A model generated the notes under the pieces. That model was not told where the DNA came from. It saw only the letters and a list, made by a program, of their open reading frames with translations, and did not search any database. A stretch of 64,000 bases of DNA from Companilactobacillus metriopterae (GTDB lineage Bacteria > Bacillota > Bacilli > Lactobacillales > Lactobacillaceae). This document shows, piece after piece, positions 24,576-33,319 of this stretch; position 1 is the first letter of the stretch; each line of letters starts with the position of its first letter. The stretch covers positions 248,001 through 312,000 of the forward strand of contig NZ_RSTD01000001.1 of the NCBI RefSeq assembly GCF_004117915.1, given 5' to 3'. Made by a program: the position numbers and the translations under genes.

Positions 24576-25817
24576 ATGGTCGCAAAGCTGGAAAAAGTTA
24601 CAAGAAAATTAAAAAATGGATTTGAAATTCAAGTAATTCAGATGCCTAATTTTAACCAAATATATGGTTTAGTTATGGTTAATTTTGGATCAGTAAATAC
24701 ATTACTTGAAGATGGTGAGCAACTTCCTGCTGGGATAGCTCATTTTATTGAGCATAAACTATTTGCTAAACCTGGTTACGATGTTAGCGAAAAATTTGCT
24801 GAATATGGTGCTAACACTAATGCATATACTAGCTATACAAAGACTGCATATTTATTTCAAACAATTGAAAATCCATATGATAATTTGAGAATCTTGCTAG
24901 ATTTAGTAAGTAATCCTTATTTCACTAAGAAAAATGTCAATTCTGAAAGAGGAATAATTGATCAAGAAATTCAGATGTACTTAGATATGCCTGAATGGGT
25001 TTTAGAGCAAAAAATATTATCTCAGCTTTATCCAAATGATCCTATAAGTGCTGATATTGCTGGAACTAGTGAATCACTCAAAGAAATAAATAATGAAAAT
25101 TTACTTTCAACATATTATCGCTACTATCAACCCAAAAATATGAATCTTGTTCTAGTAGGAAATGTGGATATAGATAAAGTGGAAGAAATTGTAAATGAAT
25201 TTGATCTTGAAGCCACTGATCCTATGCCTAACAAGATTATGCGACCTTTTGAACCAATTTCTGACGGTGGACAAAATACTATGGAAATTAGTCAGAGCAG
25301 AAGTTCATTTGGTATTCGTGTTGACTTAGATAAAACTTCCAAATCATTGGTTGAGTTACAATTTGAGATCAATATGGTTATGGAGACATTAGTTGGAGAA
25401 TCTTCAGATTATTATGAAGAGTTAACTAATTCAGGAATAATCGATGACAGTTTTTCATACAACGTCGTAGCAGAAAACAATTATTGTTTTGTGATAATCA
25501 GTGGAACAACACCAAAACCAGATGAATTCAGAGAATTTATGAGTAGTCATTTAACAACAGAAATACTAAAAAATGCTTTGACTGCTACTAAATTTCAACA
25601 AATAAAACTTGATGCAATAGGCTCATATGTTTTTGCTCAAAATTCACCTGAATCTATAGCTAATCAAGTAGCAGAGTTATATTTCTATGACACAGATTAT
25701 TTGAAGTTGATTGATATTATTGACGGAATCACTATAAATGATTTGAATGAGGTAGCAGAATTAGTGTTAAATCCGGATAACTATACTTACTATCATTTAT
25801 TATCGGAGAAAAAATAA
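24576..25817 (+). CDS. yfmH: M16-family zinc peptidase YfmH, EF-P modification-associated
   Basis: This 413-residue M16B peptidase has the inverted zinc motif intact as HFIEH (56-60), followed by the family SYTKTAYLFQ strand and the distal Glu region QEIQMYLD. The C-terminal half is the second M16 lobe. With YfmF it likely forms a heterodimeric peptidase. Orthologues lie in the same ymf cluster of Bacillus, which includes a reductase of EF-P lysine modification; whether the peptidases act on EF-P is not established. The ATG at 24576 is three bases after yfmF, and the stop overlaps the ymfI start by one base. Confidence 0.9.
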   Translation: MVAKLEKVTRKLKNGFEIQVIQMPNFNQIYGLVMVNFGSVNTLLEDGEQLPAGIAHFIEHKLFAKPGYDVSEKFAEYGANTNAYTSYTKTAYLFQTIENPYDNLRILLDLVSNPYFTKKNVNSERGIIDQEIQMYLDMPEWVLEQKILSQLYPNDPISADIAGTSESLKEINNENLLSTYYRYYQPKNMNLVLVGNVDIDKVEEIVNEFDLEATDPMPNKIMRPFEPISDGGQNTMEISQSRSSFGIRVDLDKTSKSLVELQFEINMVMETLVGESSDYYEELTNSGIIDDSFSYNVVAENNYCFVIISGTTPKPDEFREFMSSHLTTEILKNALTATKFQQIKLDAIGSYVFAQNSPESIANQVAELYFYDTDYLKLIDIIDGITINDLNEVAELVLNPDNYTYYHLLSEKK

Positions 25818-26536
25818 TGTTTGCACTTATAATGGGGAGTTCTGGTGATATTGGAAATGAAGTAGCAAAAAAATTAGCTCAAGATGGTTGTTCATTGTAT
25901 ATTCATTACAATAAAAATAAGTCTAGAATAGATGATCTTTTGTCAGAATTGCAAAGTTTGTATCCAAATCAAGATTTTATTCCAGTGCAATTTGATATGG
26001 ATCAAGGTGAAGTAAGCAATTTGCTGGATCAACTTTTTCAAGTGGATGCCGTTGTTTTTGCCCAAGGTAATACATACTACAAATTATTAACAGACATAGA
26101 TGAGTCAGAAGTTAGTTCTTTAATTAATATACATATAAAAACCCCCATCCTTATTTTGAAGAATATCCAAGATAAGCTGGCAAAATCAGGTCACGGAAGA
26201 GTAGTTTTTATAGGTTCAATCTATGGTAAAGTTGGTTCTGCAATGGAAGTGGTTTACAGTACTGTCAAAGGTGCTATAAATACTTTTGCAGACGCATATT
26301 CTAAAGAAGTAGCATCACTTGGTATTAGTGTTAACGTTATTGCACCTGGTGCAGTTGCAACAAAGATGAACAATGAATTTTCTAAAGAAGATTTGCAGTC
26401 TATAAAAGATGAGATTCCAGCTAATCGATTGGCTCAACCTCAAGAAATTGCAAATTTTGTAAGTTATATAGTAAATTCGGAATCCAATTATTTAACCGGT
26501 CAAACTATTTATTTTGCGGGTGGCTGGTTATTGTAG
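25817..26536 (+). CDS. ymfI: SDR-family reductase YmfI (EF-P 5-aminopentanone reductase)
   Basis: This 239-residue cytosolic short-chain dehydrogenase has the Rossmann motif GSSGDIG near residue 8 and the catalytic Ser-Tyr-Lys in FIGSIYG and VYSTVKGA. APGAVATKM follows and the C-terminus is LTGQTIYFAGGWLL. In Bacillus subtilis, YmfI reduces the 5-aminopentanone intermediate on EF-P Lys32 to 5-aminopentanol, which helps ribosomes through polyproline stretches. A FabG-like role cannot be excluded, but gene context favours YmfI. It overlaps yfmH by one base (TAATG). efp itself is not in this window. Confidence 0.88.
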   Translation: MFALIMGSSGDIGNEVAKKLAQDGCSLYIHYNKNKSRIDDLLSELQSLYPNQDFIPVQFDMDQGEVSNLLDQLFQVDAVVFAQGNTYYKLLTDIDESEVSSLINIHIKTPILILKNIQDKLAKSGHGRVVFIGSIYGKVGSAMEVVYSTVKGAINTFADAYSKEVASLGISVNVIAPGAVATKMNNEFSKEDLQSIKDEIPANRLAQPQEIANFVSYIVNSESNYLTGQTIYFAGGWLL

Positions 26537-26560
26537 TAGTAGCGATTATAAGAAGTTATA

Positions 26561-26569
26561 TGTTATAAT
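26561..26569 (+). promoter_or_regulatory. Extended -10 promoter of rodZ
   Basis: TGTTATAAT is a consensus extended -10, 30 bases before the rodZ ATG; no -35 is evident. Confidence 0.45.
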
Positions 26570-26598
26570 TATTTAAATTATTTATACGGTGGTATGAC

Positions 26599-27432
26599 AT
26601 GGACGAAATCGGTCAAAAATTAAGAAGTGCACGTATTAAAAAAGGCTATACAATTGATGATTTACAACAAATCACAAAACTACAAAAGAGATATTTAATT
26701 GCCATTGAAGAAGGTCAATTTGACCATCTTCCTGGTGATTTTTATGTGCGCGCATTTATAAAACAATATGCGGAAGCTGTTGATTTATCTAATGACGAAT
26801 TATTAGAAGAATACAAAGCAATCATTCCTGATTCTCAGCCCAAGCAACCTGAAAAAACTGAAACTAAGACTAGATCTGTTAAGGATGACACTCCTTCATT
26901 ATTTAGTCGTATGAGAGATTACATTCCACAAATCATTGTAGTTGTAGTAATTATTTTGATAGTTGGGGTAGTTGTATTTGGAATGACTCATCGTTCAAAT
27001 GATTCTTCTCAAGTAACGATTCCAAAGGATAGTTCTTCTCAAACTAAGTCAGCAACTAAAAAGAAAGCAACACCTAAAAAATCTACAGAAACTAAGAGTA
27101 CAGAGTTTTCTGTAAAAGCAGCTAGTGAAGATGATACATTTAATATTGAAAACATTCCTAGTGATGGTGTACCTCTGGAAGTAACAGCTACTGGTGGTCA
27201 AGCTTGGATTCAGGTTGAAGAAGATTCAGAAACAATTTGGCAACAAGCCTTGTCATCTGGACAAAGTAAATCAACGACTGTTCCTAAGGATGTTAAACAA
27301 TTTACTGTACATACAGGTAACGCAAACATCACAACTATCAAATTGAACAACAAAGATGTGGATTTAGGCACAGCTAGTTCATCATCTACCAGTTCAGCTT
27401 TAGTAAAGACTTATACATTTAAAGTTAAATAA
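26599..27432 (+). CDS. rodZ: RodZ-like cytoskeletal membrane protein
   Basis: This 277-residue protein links MreB-type filaments to the envelope. It has an N-terminal Cro/C1-type helix-turn-helix (about 5-70: IGQKLRSARIKKGYTIDDLQ) that binds MreB, and one membrane helix (about 112-134, rich in Ile/Val). A Ser/Lys/Thr-rich extracellular linker (about 140-180) leads to a C-terminal DUF4115 beta domain (about 185-277) with the WIQVEEDSE motif. It precedes pgsA by 20 bases, the conserved order in Bacillus (ymfM-pgsA). GGTGG upstream of the ATG is a fair ribosome-binding site. Confidence 0.9.
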   Translation: MDEIGQKLRSARIKKGYTIDDLQQITKLQKRYLIAIEEGQFDHLPGDFYVRAFIKQYAEAVDLSNDELLEEYKAIIPDSQPKQPEKTETKTRSVKDDTPSLFSRMRDYIPQIIVVVVIILIVGVVVFGMTHRSNDSSQVTIPKDSSSQTKSATKKKATPKKSTETKSTEFSVKAASEDDTFNIENIPSDGVPLEVTATGGQAWIQVEEDSETIWQQALSSGQSKSTTVPKDVKQFTVHTGNANITTIKLNNKDVDLGTASSSSTSSALVKTYTFKVK

Positions 27433-27452
27433 AAAGAGAATCGAGAAATCAA

Positions 27453-28037
27453 ATGGAATGGAATTTACCAAATAAATTAACGTTATTCAGAATTCTTTTA
27501 ATTCCGGTATTTATTATTTTGTTGGCATTTAGTTGGACAAATTTGGGCGATGTCTATGTTTTTAATGACTTAATCCCTTGTAATCATATACTTGCTGCAA
27601 TTGTATTTATTGTTGCGTCTCTTACAGATTTAGCTGATGGTAAGATTGCACGAAAGAATAAATTAGTTACAAATTTTGGAAAATTTGCTGATCCATTGGC
27701 TGATAAAATGTTAGTCATGACTGCTTTTATCTTCTTGGTAGAATTGGGTATGGCTCCTGCATGGGTTATCGCAATTATTGTCTGTCGCGAATTAGCAGTT
27801 ACTGGTTTGAGGATGTTGGTTCTTGAAGAAGGCGGAACTGTTATGGCAGCTCAAATGCCTGGTAAAATAAAAACATTTACACAAATGTTAGCAATTATTT
27901 TCTTATTACTACATAATATTTTCTTTAGCATGATCCATATTCCACTTGGTGAGATTATGCTATACATCTGTCTAATATTTACCTTGTATTCAGGATATGA
28001 CTACTTTAGACAGACAAAAGATCTTTTCAAAAAATAA
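27453..28037 (+). CDS. pgsA: CDP-diacylglycerol-glycerol-3-phosphate 3-phosphatidyltransferase
   Basis: This 194-residue membrane enzyme makes phosphatidylglycerol phosphate, the first step to phosphatidylglycerol and cardiolipin. The CDP-alcohol phosphotransferase motif D-G-x2-A-R-x8-G-x3-D-x3-D is intact in LADGKIARKNKL, followed by GKFADPLADK. It has about five or six hydrophobic helices and starts NKLTLFRILLIPVFI, a typical PgsA N-terminus. GAGAAT lies before the ATG at 27453. The cinA-like gene follows 25 bases after the stop. Length is standard. Confidence 0.95.
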   Translation: MEWNLPNKLTLFRILLIPVFIILLAFSWTNLGDVYVFNDLIPCNHILAAIVFIVASLTDLADGKIARKNKLVTNFGKFADPLADKMLVMTAFIFLVELGMAPAWVIAIIVCRELAVTGLRMLVLEEGGTVMAAQMPGKIKTFTQMLAIIFLLLHNIFFSMIHIPLGEIMLYICLIFTLYSGYDYFRQTKDLFKK

Positions 28038-28062
28038 AACGTACTTTAAAAGAGTAATGATT

Positions 28063-28593
28063 ATGAATAATAAAATTGAAAATTTCACTCAAATAGAAAA
28101 ATTAGCTAAATTTAATTTAGTTGATTTTTCTTTTTTATTTGAAGAAATTGTAAATCAATTGAAATTAAAAAATATCAAAATTACAGCTGCTGAAAGTCTA
28201 ACTTCAGGGTTATTTTTGGCAACAGTTGCAAATGTTCCAGGAGCATCTGAAATCTTGGAGGGAGGTTTTGTAACATATTCAGATCAGTCCAAGATTGATT
28301 TGATTGGTGTATCAAAAAATATCATTGAAGAAAATACGGTTGTAAGTTCTGAAGTTGCCGCTGATATGGCTATTAAATCTGCTAGAAAAATGAATGCTAA
28401 TTTGGGTGTTGGTTTGACTGGTGTTGCGGGTCCTGATCCACTAGAAGGTAACCCAGTGGGAACAGTGTTTATAGGCGTAAGTTTGGAAGATAATGTTGTA
28501 ACTGAAGAATTTCATTTTACAGGAGATAGGGAATTAATTAGAAATAAGTCCGTTCTAAGTGCTTTTCTAATGATAAAAAATGTTCTTAAATAA
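28063..28593 (+). CDS. cinA: Stand-alone CinA C-terminal domain (nicotinamide-nucleotide amidase, PncC-like)
   Basis: This 176-residue cytosolic protein is homologous only to the C-terminal amidase domain of CinA: ITAAESLTSGLFLATVANVPGAS, GGFVTYSDQSKIDLIGV and GLTGVAGPDPLEGNPVGTVFIG. It would deamidate NMN to nicotinate mononucleotide. Most Firmicutes at this locus (pgsA-cinA-recA) have a two-domain CinA of about 415 residues; here the N-terminal COG1058 domain is absent. No trace of it lies between pgsA and this gene. ATG 28063 is chosen for its AAAGAG spacing; ATG 28057 is equally in frame, and longer starts overlap pgsA. Confidence 0.85.
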   Translation: MNNKIENFTQIEKLAKFNLVDFSFLFEEIVNQLKLKNIKITAAESLTSGLFLATVANVPGASEILEGGFVTYSDQSKIDLIGVSKNIIEENTVVSSEVAADMAIKSARKMNANLGVGLTGVAGPDPLEGNPVGTVFIGVSLEDNVVTEEFHFTGDRELIRNKSVLSAFLMIKNVLK

Positions 28594-28596
28594 AAG

Positions 28597-28610
28597 CAAA
28601 CATTTGTTCG
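28597..28610. promoter_or_regulatory. SOS box (LexA/DinR) of recA
   Basis: Read on the minus strand the bases are CGAACAAATGTTTG, matching the Gram-positive CGAAC-N4-GTTCG box at all but one position. It lies about 20 bases upstream of the recA -10. Confidence 0.8.
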
Positions 28611-28627
28611 CTTTCTGGTAAAAAATC

Positions 28628-28636
28628 TGTTATATT
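28628..28636 (+). promoter_or_regulatory. Extended -10 promoter of recA
   Basis: TGTTATATT is an extended -10; a weak TTCGCT (28607-28612) 18 bases before TATATT overlaps the SOS box, so LexA binding would block it. Confidence 0.5.
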
Positions 28637-28676
28637 ATCTTTAAAGAATAACTTGTCTTCGTAGGAGGAAGAAATT

Positions 28677-29741
28677 TTGGTCAAAGACGAAAGAGAAAAG
28701 GCTCTAGAAACAGCCATTAAACAAATTGAAAAGGATTTTGGTAAGGGAGCCATCATGAGAATGGGTGAGGACTTGAATACTCAAGTCCAAACTGTTTCTT
28801 CTGGATCATTGGCTTTGGATGATGCTCTTGGAGTAGGTGGATTTCCACGAGGAAGAATTGTTGAAATCTACGGACCAGAAAGTTCTGGTAAAACTACAGT
28901 AGCATTGCATGCTGTTGCTGAAGTGCAAAAAAATGGTGGTACAGCTGCATATATTGATGCTGAAAACGCTATGGATCCTGCCTATGCTACAGCATTGGGT
29001 GTAAATATTGATGATTTACTATTGTCACAACCAGATACTGGTGAGCAAGGATTAGAAATTGCTGATGCACTAGTATCTAGTGGTGCCGTAGATATCGTTG
29101 TTGTTGATTCGGTTGCTGCTTTGGTACCACGAGCTGAAATTGAAGGTGACATGGGGGACTCTCATGTTGGGTTGCAAGCTAGACTTATGTCACAGGCATT
29201 ACGTAAATTATCAGGTTCTATCAACAAAACAAAAACAATTGCACTATTTATCAACCAAATTCGTGAAAAAGTCGGAATTATGTTTGGAAATCCTGAGACT
29301 ACTCCTGGTGGACGAGCATTAAAATTTTATTCAACTATTCGTTTGGAAGTTAGAAGATCTGAACAAATTAAAGACGGATCAGATGTTATTGGTAACCGTA
29401 CAAAAATAAAAGTTGTTAAAAATAAAGTTGCTCCTCCATTTAAAGTTGCTTTGGTAGATATTATGTATGGATATGGTATTTCTCAAACTGGGGAACTAGT
29501 AGACATGGCCGTTGAAAAAGATATCATTGATAAGAGTGGATCATGGTATTCATACAATGATGAGAGAATTGGCCAAGGTAGAGAGAACGCCAAGAAGTAT
29601 CTATCTGAAAATCAAGATAAGATGTTAGAAATTCGCAAAGCTGTTAGAGAAGCTTACGGTATGGACAAGAGTACTGAAGAAGAATCATCAAAGGATGAAG
29701 TAGTCACAGAATTAATTCCCGATGATGATATTGAAGAATAA
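28677..29741 (+). CDS. recA: Recombinase RecA
   Basis: This 354-residue protein carries out strand exchange in homologous recombination and triggers LexA self-cleavage in the SOS response. It shows Walker A GPESSGKT (66-73), the [19 protein letters not shown] loop and C-terminal NAKKYLSEN. An acidic tail (EEESSKDE to DDDIEE) regulates filament formation. The start is a TTG at 28677 with a strong AGGAGG eight bases upstream; no better ATG exists nearby. It is preceded by an SOS box and followed by a terminator, so it is a single-gene unit. Confidence 0.98.
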   Translation: MVKDEREKALETAIKQIEKDFGKGAIMRMGEDLNTQVQTVSSGSLALDDALGVGGFPRGRIVEIYGPESSGKTTVALHAVAEVQKNGGTAAYIDAENAMDPAYATALGVNIDDLLLSQPDTGEQGLEIADALVSSGAVDIVVVDSVAALVPRAEIEGDMGDSHVGLQARLMSQALRKLSGSINKTKTIALFINQIREKVGIMFGNPETTPGGRALKFYSTIRLEVRRSEQIKDGSDVIGNRTKIKVVKNKVAPPFKVALVDIMYGYGISQTGELVDMAVEKDIIDKSGSWYSYNDERIGQGRENAKKYLSENQDKMLEIRKAVREAYGMDKSTEEESSKDEVVTELIPDDDIEE

Positions 29742-29772
29742 AAAAAGAGACATTTTTAGTCTCTTTTTTTTT
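29741..29772 (+). terminator. recA terminator
   Basis: AAAAAGAGAC (29742-29751) pairs with GTCTCTTTTT (29759-29768), then further Ts. Confidence 0.8.
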
Positions 29773-29883
29773 ATTTATGTGGTGCACAGAACATATTTAT
29801 TCTATAATATGTAATATGTATTAAATTGTAATGAAAAGTTAATATATAACACACAGAAAAATAAACTATTTGGAGGTGATAGC

Positions 29884-31449
29884 ATGTCTAGTGCTATCGT
29901 TATCCTCTCATTTGCTTTAATAACATTAATAATTGGAATTGGCGCCGGATATTTCGGTGGACAAAAGGCAATTAATAATAAACTTTCTCAAGCAAAACAA
30001 AATTCCGATGATATTATTGCCAATGCAAAAGCTAGCGCAGAAGCAATAAAAAAGGAAAAAATCTTAGAAGCCAAAGAAAGTGTTCATGAATATCGTGACC
30101 AACAAGAAGCTGATCTTAAAGAACGTCGTAAAGACGTTCAAAAGCAAGAAGATCGCATGTTGGAACGTCAAGAAATTCTAGATCGTAAAGATCAATCACT
30201 TGAAAAACGTGAAGAAAATCTTGAAAAAAATGAATCTAATTTAGCTTCTGAAAAAAATAAACTTGATGAAATTAAAAAACAACTGACGGAAACATTAGAA
30301 CAACAACAAGCGGAATTAAACAGAATCAGTAATTTAACTCATGATGAAGCAAGAGAAATAATTCTTGATGAACTAAATCAAGAGCTTGTAGCAGAACGAG
30401 CTAAAATGATTAATGAAAGTGATGAAATTGCTCATCAGCGTGCTGCTAAAGAAGCTAAGAGTCTTATCGTATCTGCAATTCAAAGAAGTGCAGCTGATAC
30501 AGTTTCTGAAACAACAGTATCTACAGTTACACTTCCAAACGAAGATATGAAGGGACGTATTATTGGTCGAGAGGGTAGAAATATCCGTACTATTGAAGCC
30601 TTGACAGGTGTAGATCTTATCATCGATGATACGCCCGAGATTGTTTCTCTTAGTGCGTTTGATCCCGTTCGTCGAGAGATTGCAAAGAGTACACTTGAAA
30701 AATTAATCGAAGATGGAAGAATTCATCCGGCTAGAATTGAGGAGATGGTTGATAAATCTCGTAAAGAGATGGATGACTATATCCGAGAAGTTGGAGAACA
30801 AACTCTATATGGGTTAGGATTACCATCTATGAATCCCGATCTTATTAAGATCATCGGACGTATGAAATATAGAACAAGTTATGGTCAGAATGTTTTAAAT
30901 CACTCAATTGAGGTTGCTAAATTATCCGCAATTATGGCAGCTGAATTAGGTGAAGATGTTATGTTAGCTAAACGAGCAGGATTGTTACACGATATTGGGA
31001 AGGCTATTGATCGTGAGGTTCAAGGATCTCATGTTGATATTGGTGTTGATATTGCCAAGAAGTACAAACTTCCTGATGTCATAATAAATACTATTGCTTC
31101 ACATCATGGTGATGTAGAACCTACATCATTGATTGCTACAATTGTTGCTGCGGCAGATGCTATATCAGCTGCTCGACCTGGAGCAAGATCTGAATCAATG
31201 GAAAATTATATTCATAGATTAGAAAAACTTGAAGAGATTGCCTTGAAACACGATGGTGTCGATACGACATATGCCATTCAAGCTGGTCATGAAATTAGAA
31301 TTATGGTTAAACCTGAACAAGTATCAGATGAACAAGCTACAATTCTTTCACGTGATATCAAAAATGAAATTGAAAAAGATTTGGATTATCCAGGTCATAT
31401 CAAAGTTACAGTTATTCGTGAAGTTAGAAAAGTTGAATTAGCTAAATAA
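29884..31449 (+). CDS. rny: Ribonuclease Y
   Basis: This 521-residue endonuclease starts bulk mRNA decay and is tethered to the membrane. It has a membrane helix (about 5-25), then a long charged coiled coil (about 30-200, Lys/Glu/Gln-rich). A KH domain follows (about 210-275, [19 protein letters not shown]). The HD domain (about 335-430) has [13 protein letters not shown] and the later SHHGDVEP. Length matches Bacillus YmdA (520). The TTGGAGG site fits the ATG at 29884, and TATAAT at 29803-29808 may be its -10. It follows recA directly, as in many lactobacilli. Confidence 0.96.
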   Translation: MSSAIVILSFALITLIIGIGAGYFGGQKAINNKLSQAKQNSDDIIANAKASAEAIKKEKILEAKESVHEYRDQQEADLKERRKDVQKQEDRMLERQEILDRKDQSLEKREENLEKNESNLASEKNKLDEIKKQLTETLEQQQAELNRISNLTHDEAREIILDELNQELVAERAKMINESDEIAHQRAAKEAKSLIVSAIQRSAADTVSETTVSTVTLPNEDMKGRIIGREGRNIRTIEALTGVDLIIDDTPEIVSLSAFDPVRREIAKSTLEKLIEDGRIHPARIEEMVDKSRKEMDDYIREVGEQTLYGLGLPSMNPDLIKIIGRMKYRTSYGQNVLNHSIEVAKLSAIMAAELGEDVMLAKRAGLLHDIGKAIDREVQGSHVDIGVDIAKKYKLPDVIINTIASHHGDVEPTSLIATIVAAADAISAARPGARSESMENYIHRLEKLEEIALKHDGVDTTYAIQAGHEIRIMVKPEQVSDEQATILSRDIKNEIEKDLDYPGHIKVTVIREVRKVELAK

Positions 31450-31484
31450 AAAGATTAAGTGTATAAACACTTAATCTTTTTTTA
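31449..31484 (+). terminator. rny terminator
   Basis: AAAAGATTAAGTGT (31449-31462) pairs perfectly with ACACTTAATCTTTT (31467-31480), followed by Ts. Confidence 0.85.
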
Positions 31485-31553
31485 AATACTGATCATAGAT
31501 ATACATATAAGGTATAATAAATACATTAGATTGAAAGAGAGTTTTGGGAAAGT

Positions 31554-32639
31554 ATGTTTAACGTAATTGTGTCGCTTTTTTTGACAATGATATTGTCTGC
31601 AGTTATCACACCATTTGTAGTTAAATTGGCATTTATTTTGGGTGCAGTTGATAAGCCTAATGCTCGCCGAGTTAATAAAAAGCCTATGCCCACTATTGGT
31701 GGATTAGCTATATTTATTGCATTTACTTTTTCTACCTTTGTCTTGCTGAGGGGGCAACTTCCCACTCACGAATTATTCAGTGTGTTTTTAGCTGAATGTA
31801 TTATTATTTTGACCGGATTGATTGACGATATTAGAGAGCTTTCTCCCAAAGCAAAGATGGCAGGTATTCTTGCAGCAGCTTTGGTTATATATTTCTTAGC
31901 TGATATCAAGATGAACGAAGTTAGTCTTCCATTTATCGGATCATTTAATTTAGGTTGGTGGAGTTTCCCAATAACAATTATTTGGATCTTAGCCATAACT
32001 AATGCAGTTAACTTAATTGATGGTTTAGATGGACTTGCTACTGGAGTTTCAATAATTTCTCTTTTCACTATGGGAATAGTAGGATATTTCTTCCTTAATA
32101 CAAACAATATTTATATTTCTATATGGATATTTGCTCTTGTAGCTTCACTTATTGGATTCTTACCACACAACTTTAACCCTGCTAAAATATTTTTGGGTGA
32201 TACAGGATCATTATTTATTGGATTTATGATGGCAGTATTTTCTTTAAAGGGACTAAAAAATGTAACATTCGTTACAGTATTGATCCCGGTTGTGATAATG
32301 GGTGTTCCTATAACTGATACCGTTTATGCAATGTTAAGACGATTTTTGAATAAAAAACCTATTACACAAGCTGATAAGCATCACTTACATCATAGATTGA
32401 TGCAGCTTGGATTAAGTCATCGACAAACAGTGCTTGCTATATATGGTATCGCATTAATATTTGCCTTTATTTCAATGCTTTATCCAATTTCAAGTTTCTG
32501 GGGTAGCATTTTACTAACGATATTTGTTCTTATTGGTTTGGAACTTTTCGTTGAAACCATAGGATTGATTGGGGAAAATAGGCAGCCTTTACTGCATATC
32601 TTTCAAAAATTTATTAGCAAATTAGATGAAAAAAAATAG
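31554..32639 (+). CDS. tagO: UDP-GlcNAc:undecaprenyl-phosphate GlcNAc-1-phosphate transferase
   Basis: This 361-residue polytopic enzyme (about 11 helices) of the MraY/WecA superfamily starts wall teichoic acid or surface polysaccharide synthesis by moving GlcNAc-1-P to undecaprenyl phosphate. Family motifs are DKPNARRVNKKPMPTIGGLA, the magnesium-binding NLIDGLDGLATG and GDTGSLFIGF, and the cytosolic DKHHLHHRLMQLG loop specific to WecA/TagO rather than MraY. A weak GGGAAAGT lies before the ATG at 31554. It is flanked by terminators, so it is monocistronic. Confidence 0.92.
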   Translation: MFNVIVSLFLTMILSAVITPFVVKLAFILGAVDKPNARRVNKKPMPTIGGLAIFIAFTFSTFVLLRGQLPTHELFSVFLAECIIILTGLIDDIRELSPKAKMAGILAAALVIYFLADIKMNEVSLPFIGSFNLGWWSFPITIIWILAITNAVNLIDGLDGLATGVSIISLFTMGIVGYFFLNTNNIYISIWIFALVASLIGFLPHNFNPAKIFLGDTGSLFIGFMMAVFSLKGLKNVTFVTVLIPVVIMGVPITDTVYAMLRRFLNKKPITQADKHHLHHRLMQLGLSHRQTVLAIYGIALIFAFISMLYPISSFWGSILLTIFVLIGLELFVETIGLIGENRQPLLHIFQKFISKLDEKK

Positions 32640-32665
32640 ACATCCGTTAGGATGTCTATTTTTTT
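32632..32665. terminator. Bidirectional terminator between tagO and yigZ
   Basis: AAATAGACATCC (32634-32645) and GGATGTCTATTT (32650-32661) form a perfect stem with A and T tracts. Confidence 0.8.
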
Positions 32666-33297
32666 ATGGGAACTAATAATTCTTCAGTATTTGTTTTAAT
32701 AATATCAATTTTCCCTTGGAACTCATTATTTATGTTTGCTATAATCTCATCACAATTTTCTAAATCTAAAAAAATATCAAGATTTACATTCTCAGAAAAA
32801 GCTTTGTTGAGTAGATTAATATTTTCTTTTTTAGAAAAGTTTTCAAATTTATCAAATAAAGAATAAGGAATATTCAAATTAAATCCTTGTTGAATTCTAT
32901 TTTCAAAAATAGGAATTTCATCTATTGCCTTTGAGGTGGATGAAGAATAGGCTCTGATTAATCCTCCAGCTCCAAGTTTGATACCTCCAAAATATCTCGT
33001 TACTACTACACTAATGTTTTTTAGATTATTTTGCTGAATAACGTTTAGAATTGGTGCTCCTGCTGTACCACTAGGCTCGCCGTCATCACTCATTCTTTCT
33101 ATTTCTATATTTTCTAGAACAACATAGGCTGAACAATTATGTGTAGCATTCTTTTCTTGAAGTTTTATTTTTTCAATAAATTCTTTTGCTTCTTGTTCAG
33201 AGTTTGTAGGAGCCAAATGTGCAATGAATTTAGATTTTTTTATTTCTTGTTCAAAAGCAAATGGTTCTTTGATTGTTAAATAATTAGGCAATATCAT
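32656..33297 (-). CDS. yigZ: YigZ/IMPACT family protein
   Basis: This 213-residue cytosolic protein has the IMPACT N-terminal fold (about 15-130): KKSKFIAHLAPTNSEQEAKEFI, ATHNCSAYVV, RMSDDGEPSGTAGAPIL and VVTRYFGGIKLGAGGLIRAYS. A C-terminal DUF1949 ferredoxin-like domain (about 140-205) follows. The family is broadly conserved and linked to translation regulation in eukaryotes; the bacterial role is unclear. It starts at 33297, divergent from comFA with 22 bases between the start codons, so the two promoters must overlap or lie inside the opposing genes. Confidence 0.92.
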   Translation of the reverse strand: MILPNYLTIKEPFAFEQEIKKSKFIAHLAPTNSEQEAKEFIEKIKLQEKNATHNCSAYVVLENIEIERMSDDGEPSGTAGAPILNVIQQNNLKNISVVVTRYFGGIKLGAGGLIRAYSSSTSKAIDEIPIFENRIQQGFNLNIPYSLFDKFENFSKKENINLLNKAFSENVNLDIFLDLENCDEIIANINNEFQGKIDIIKTNTEELLVPIKK

Positions 33298-33319
33298 ACT
33301 CCTATTCGTAATTTTAAAT

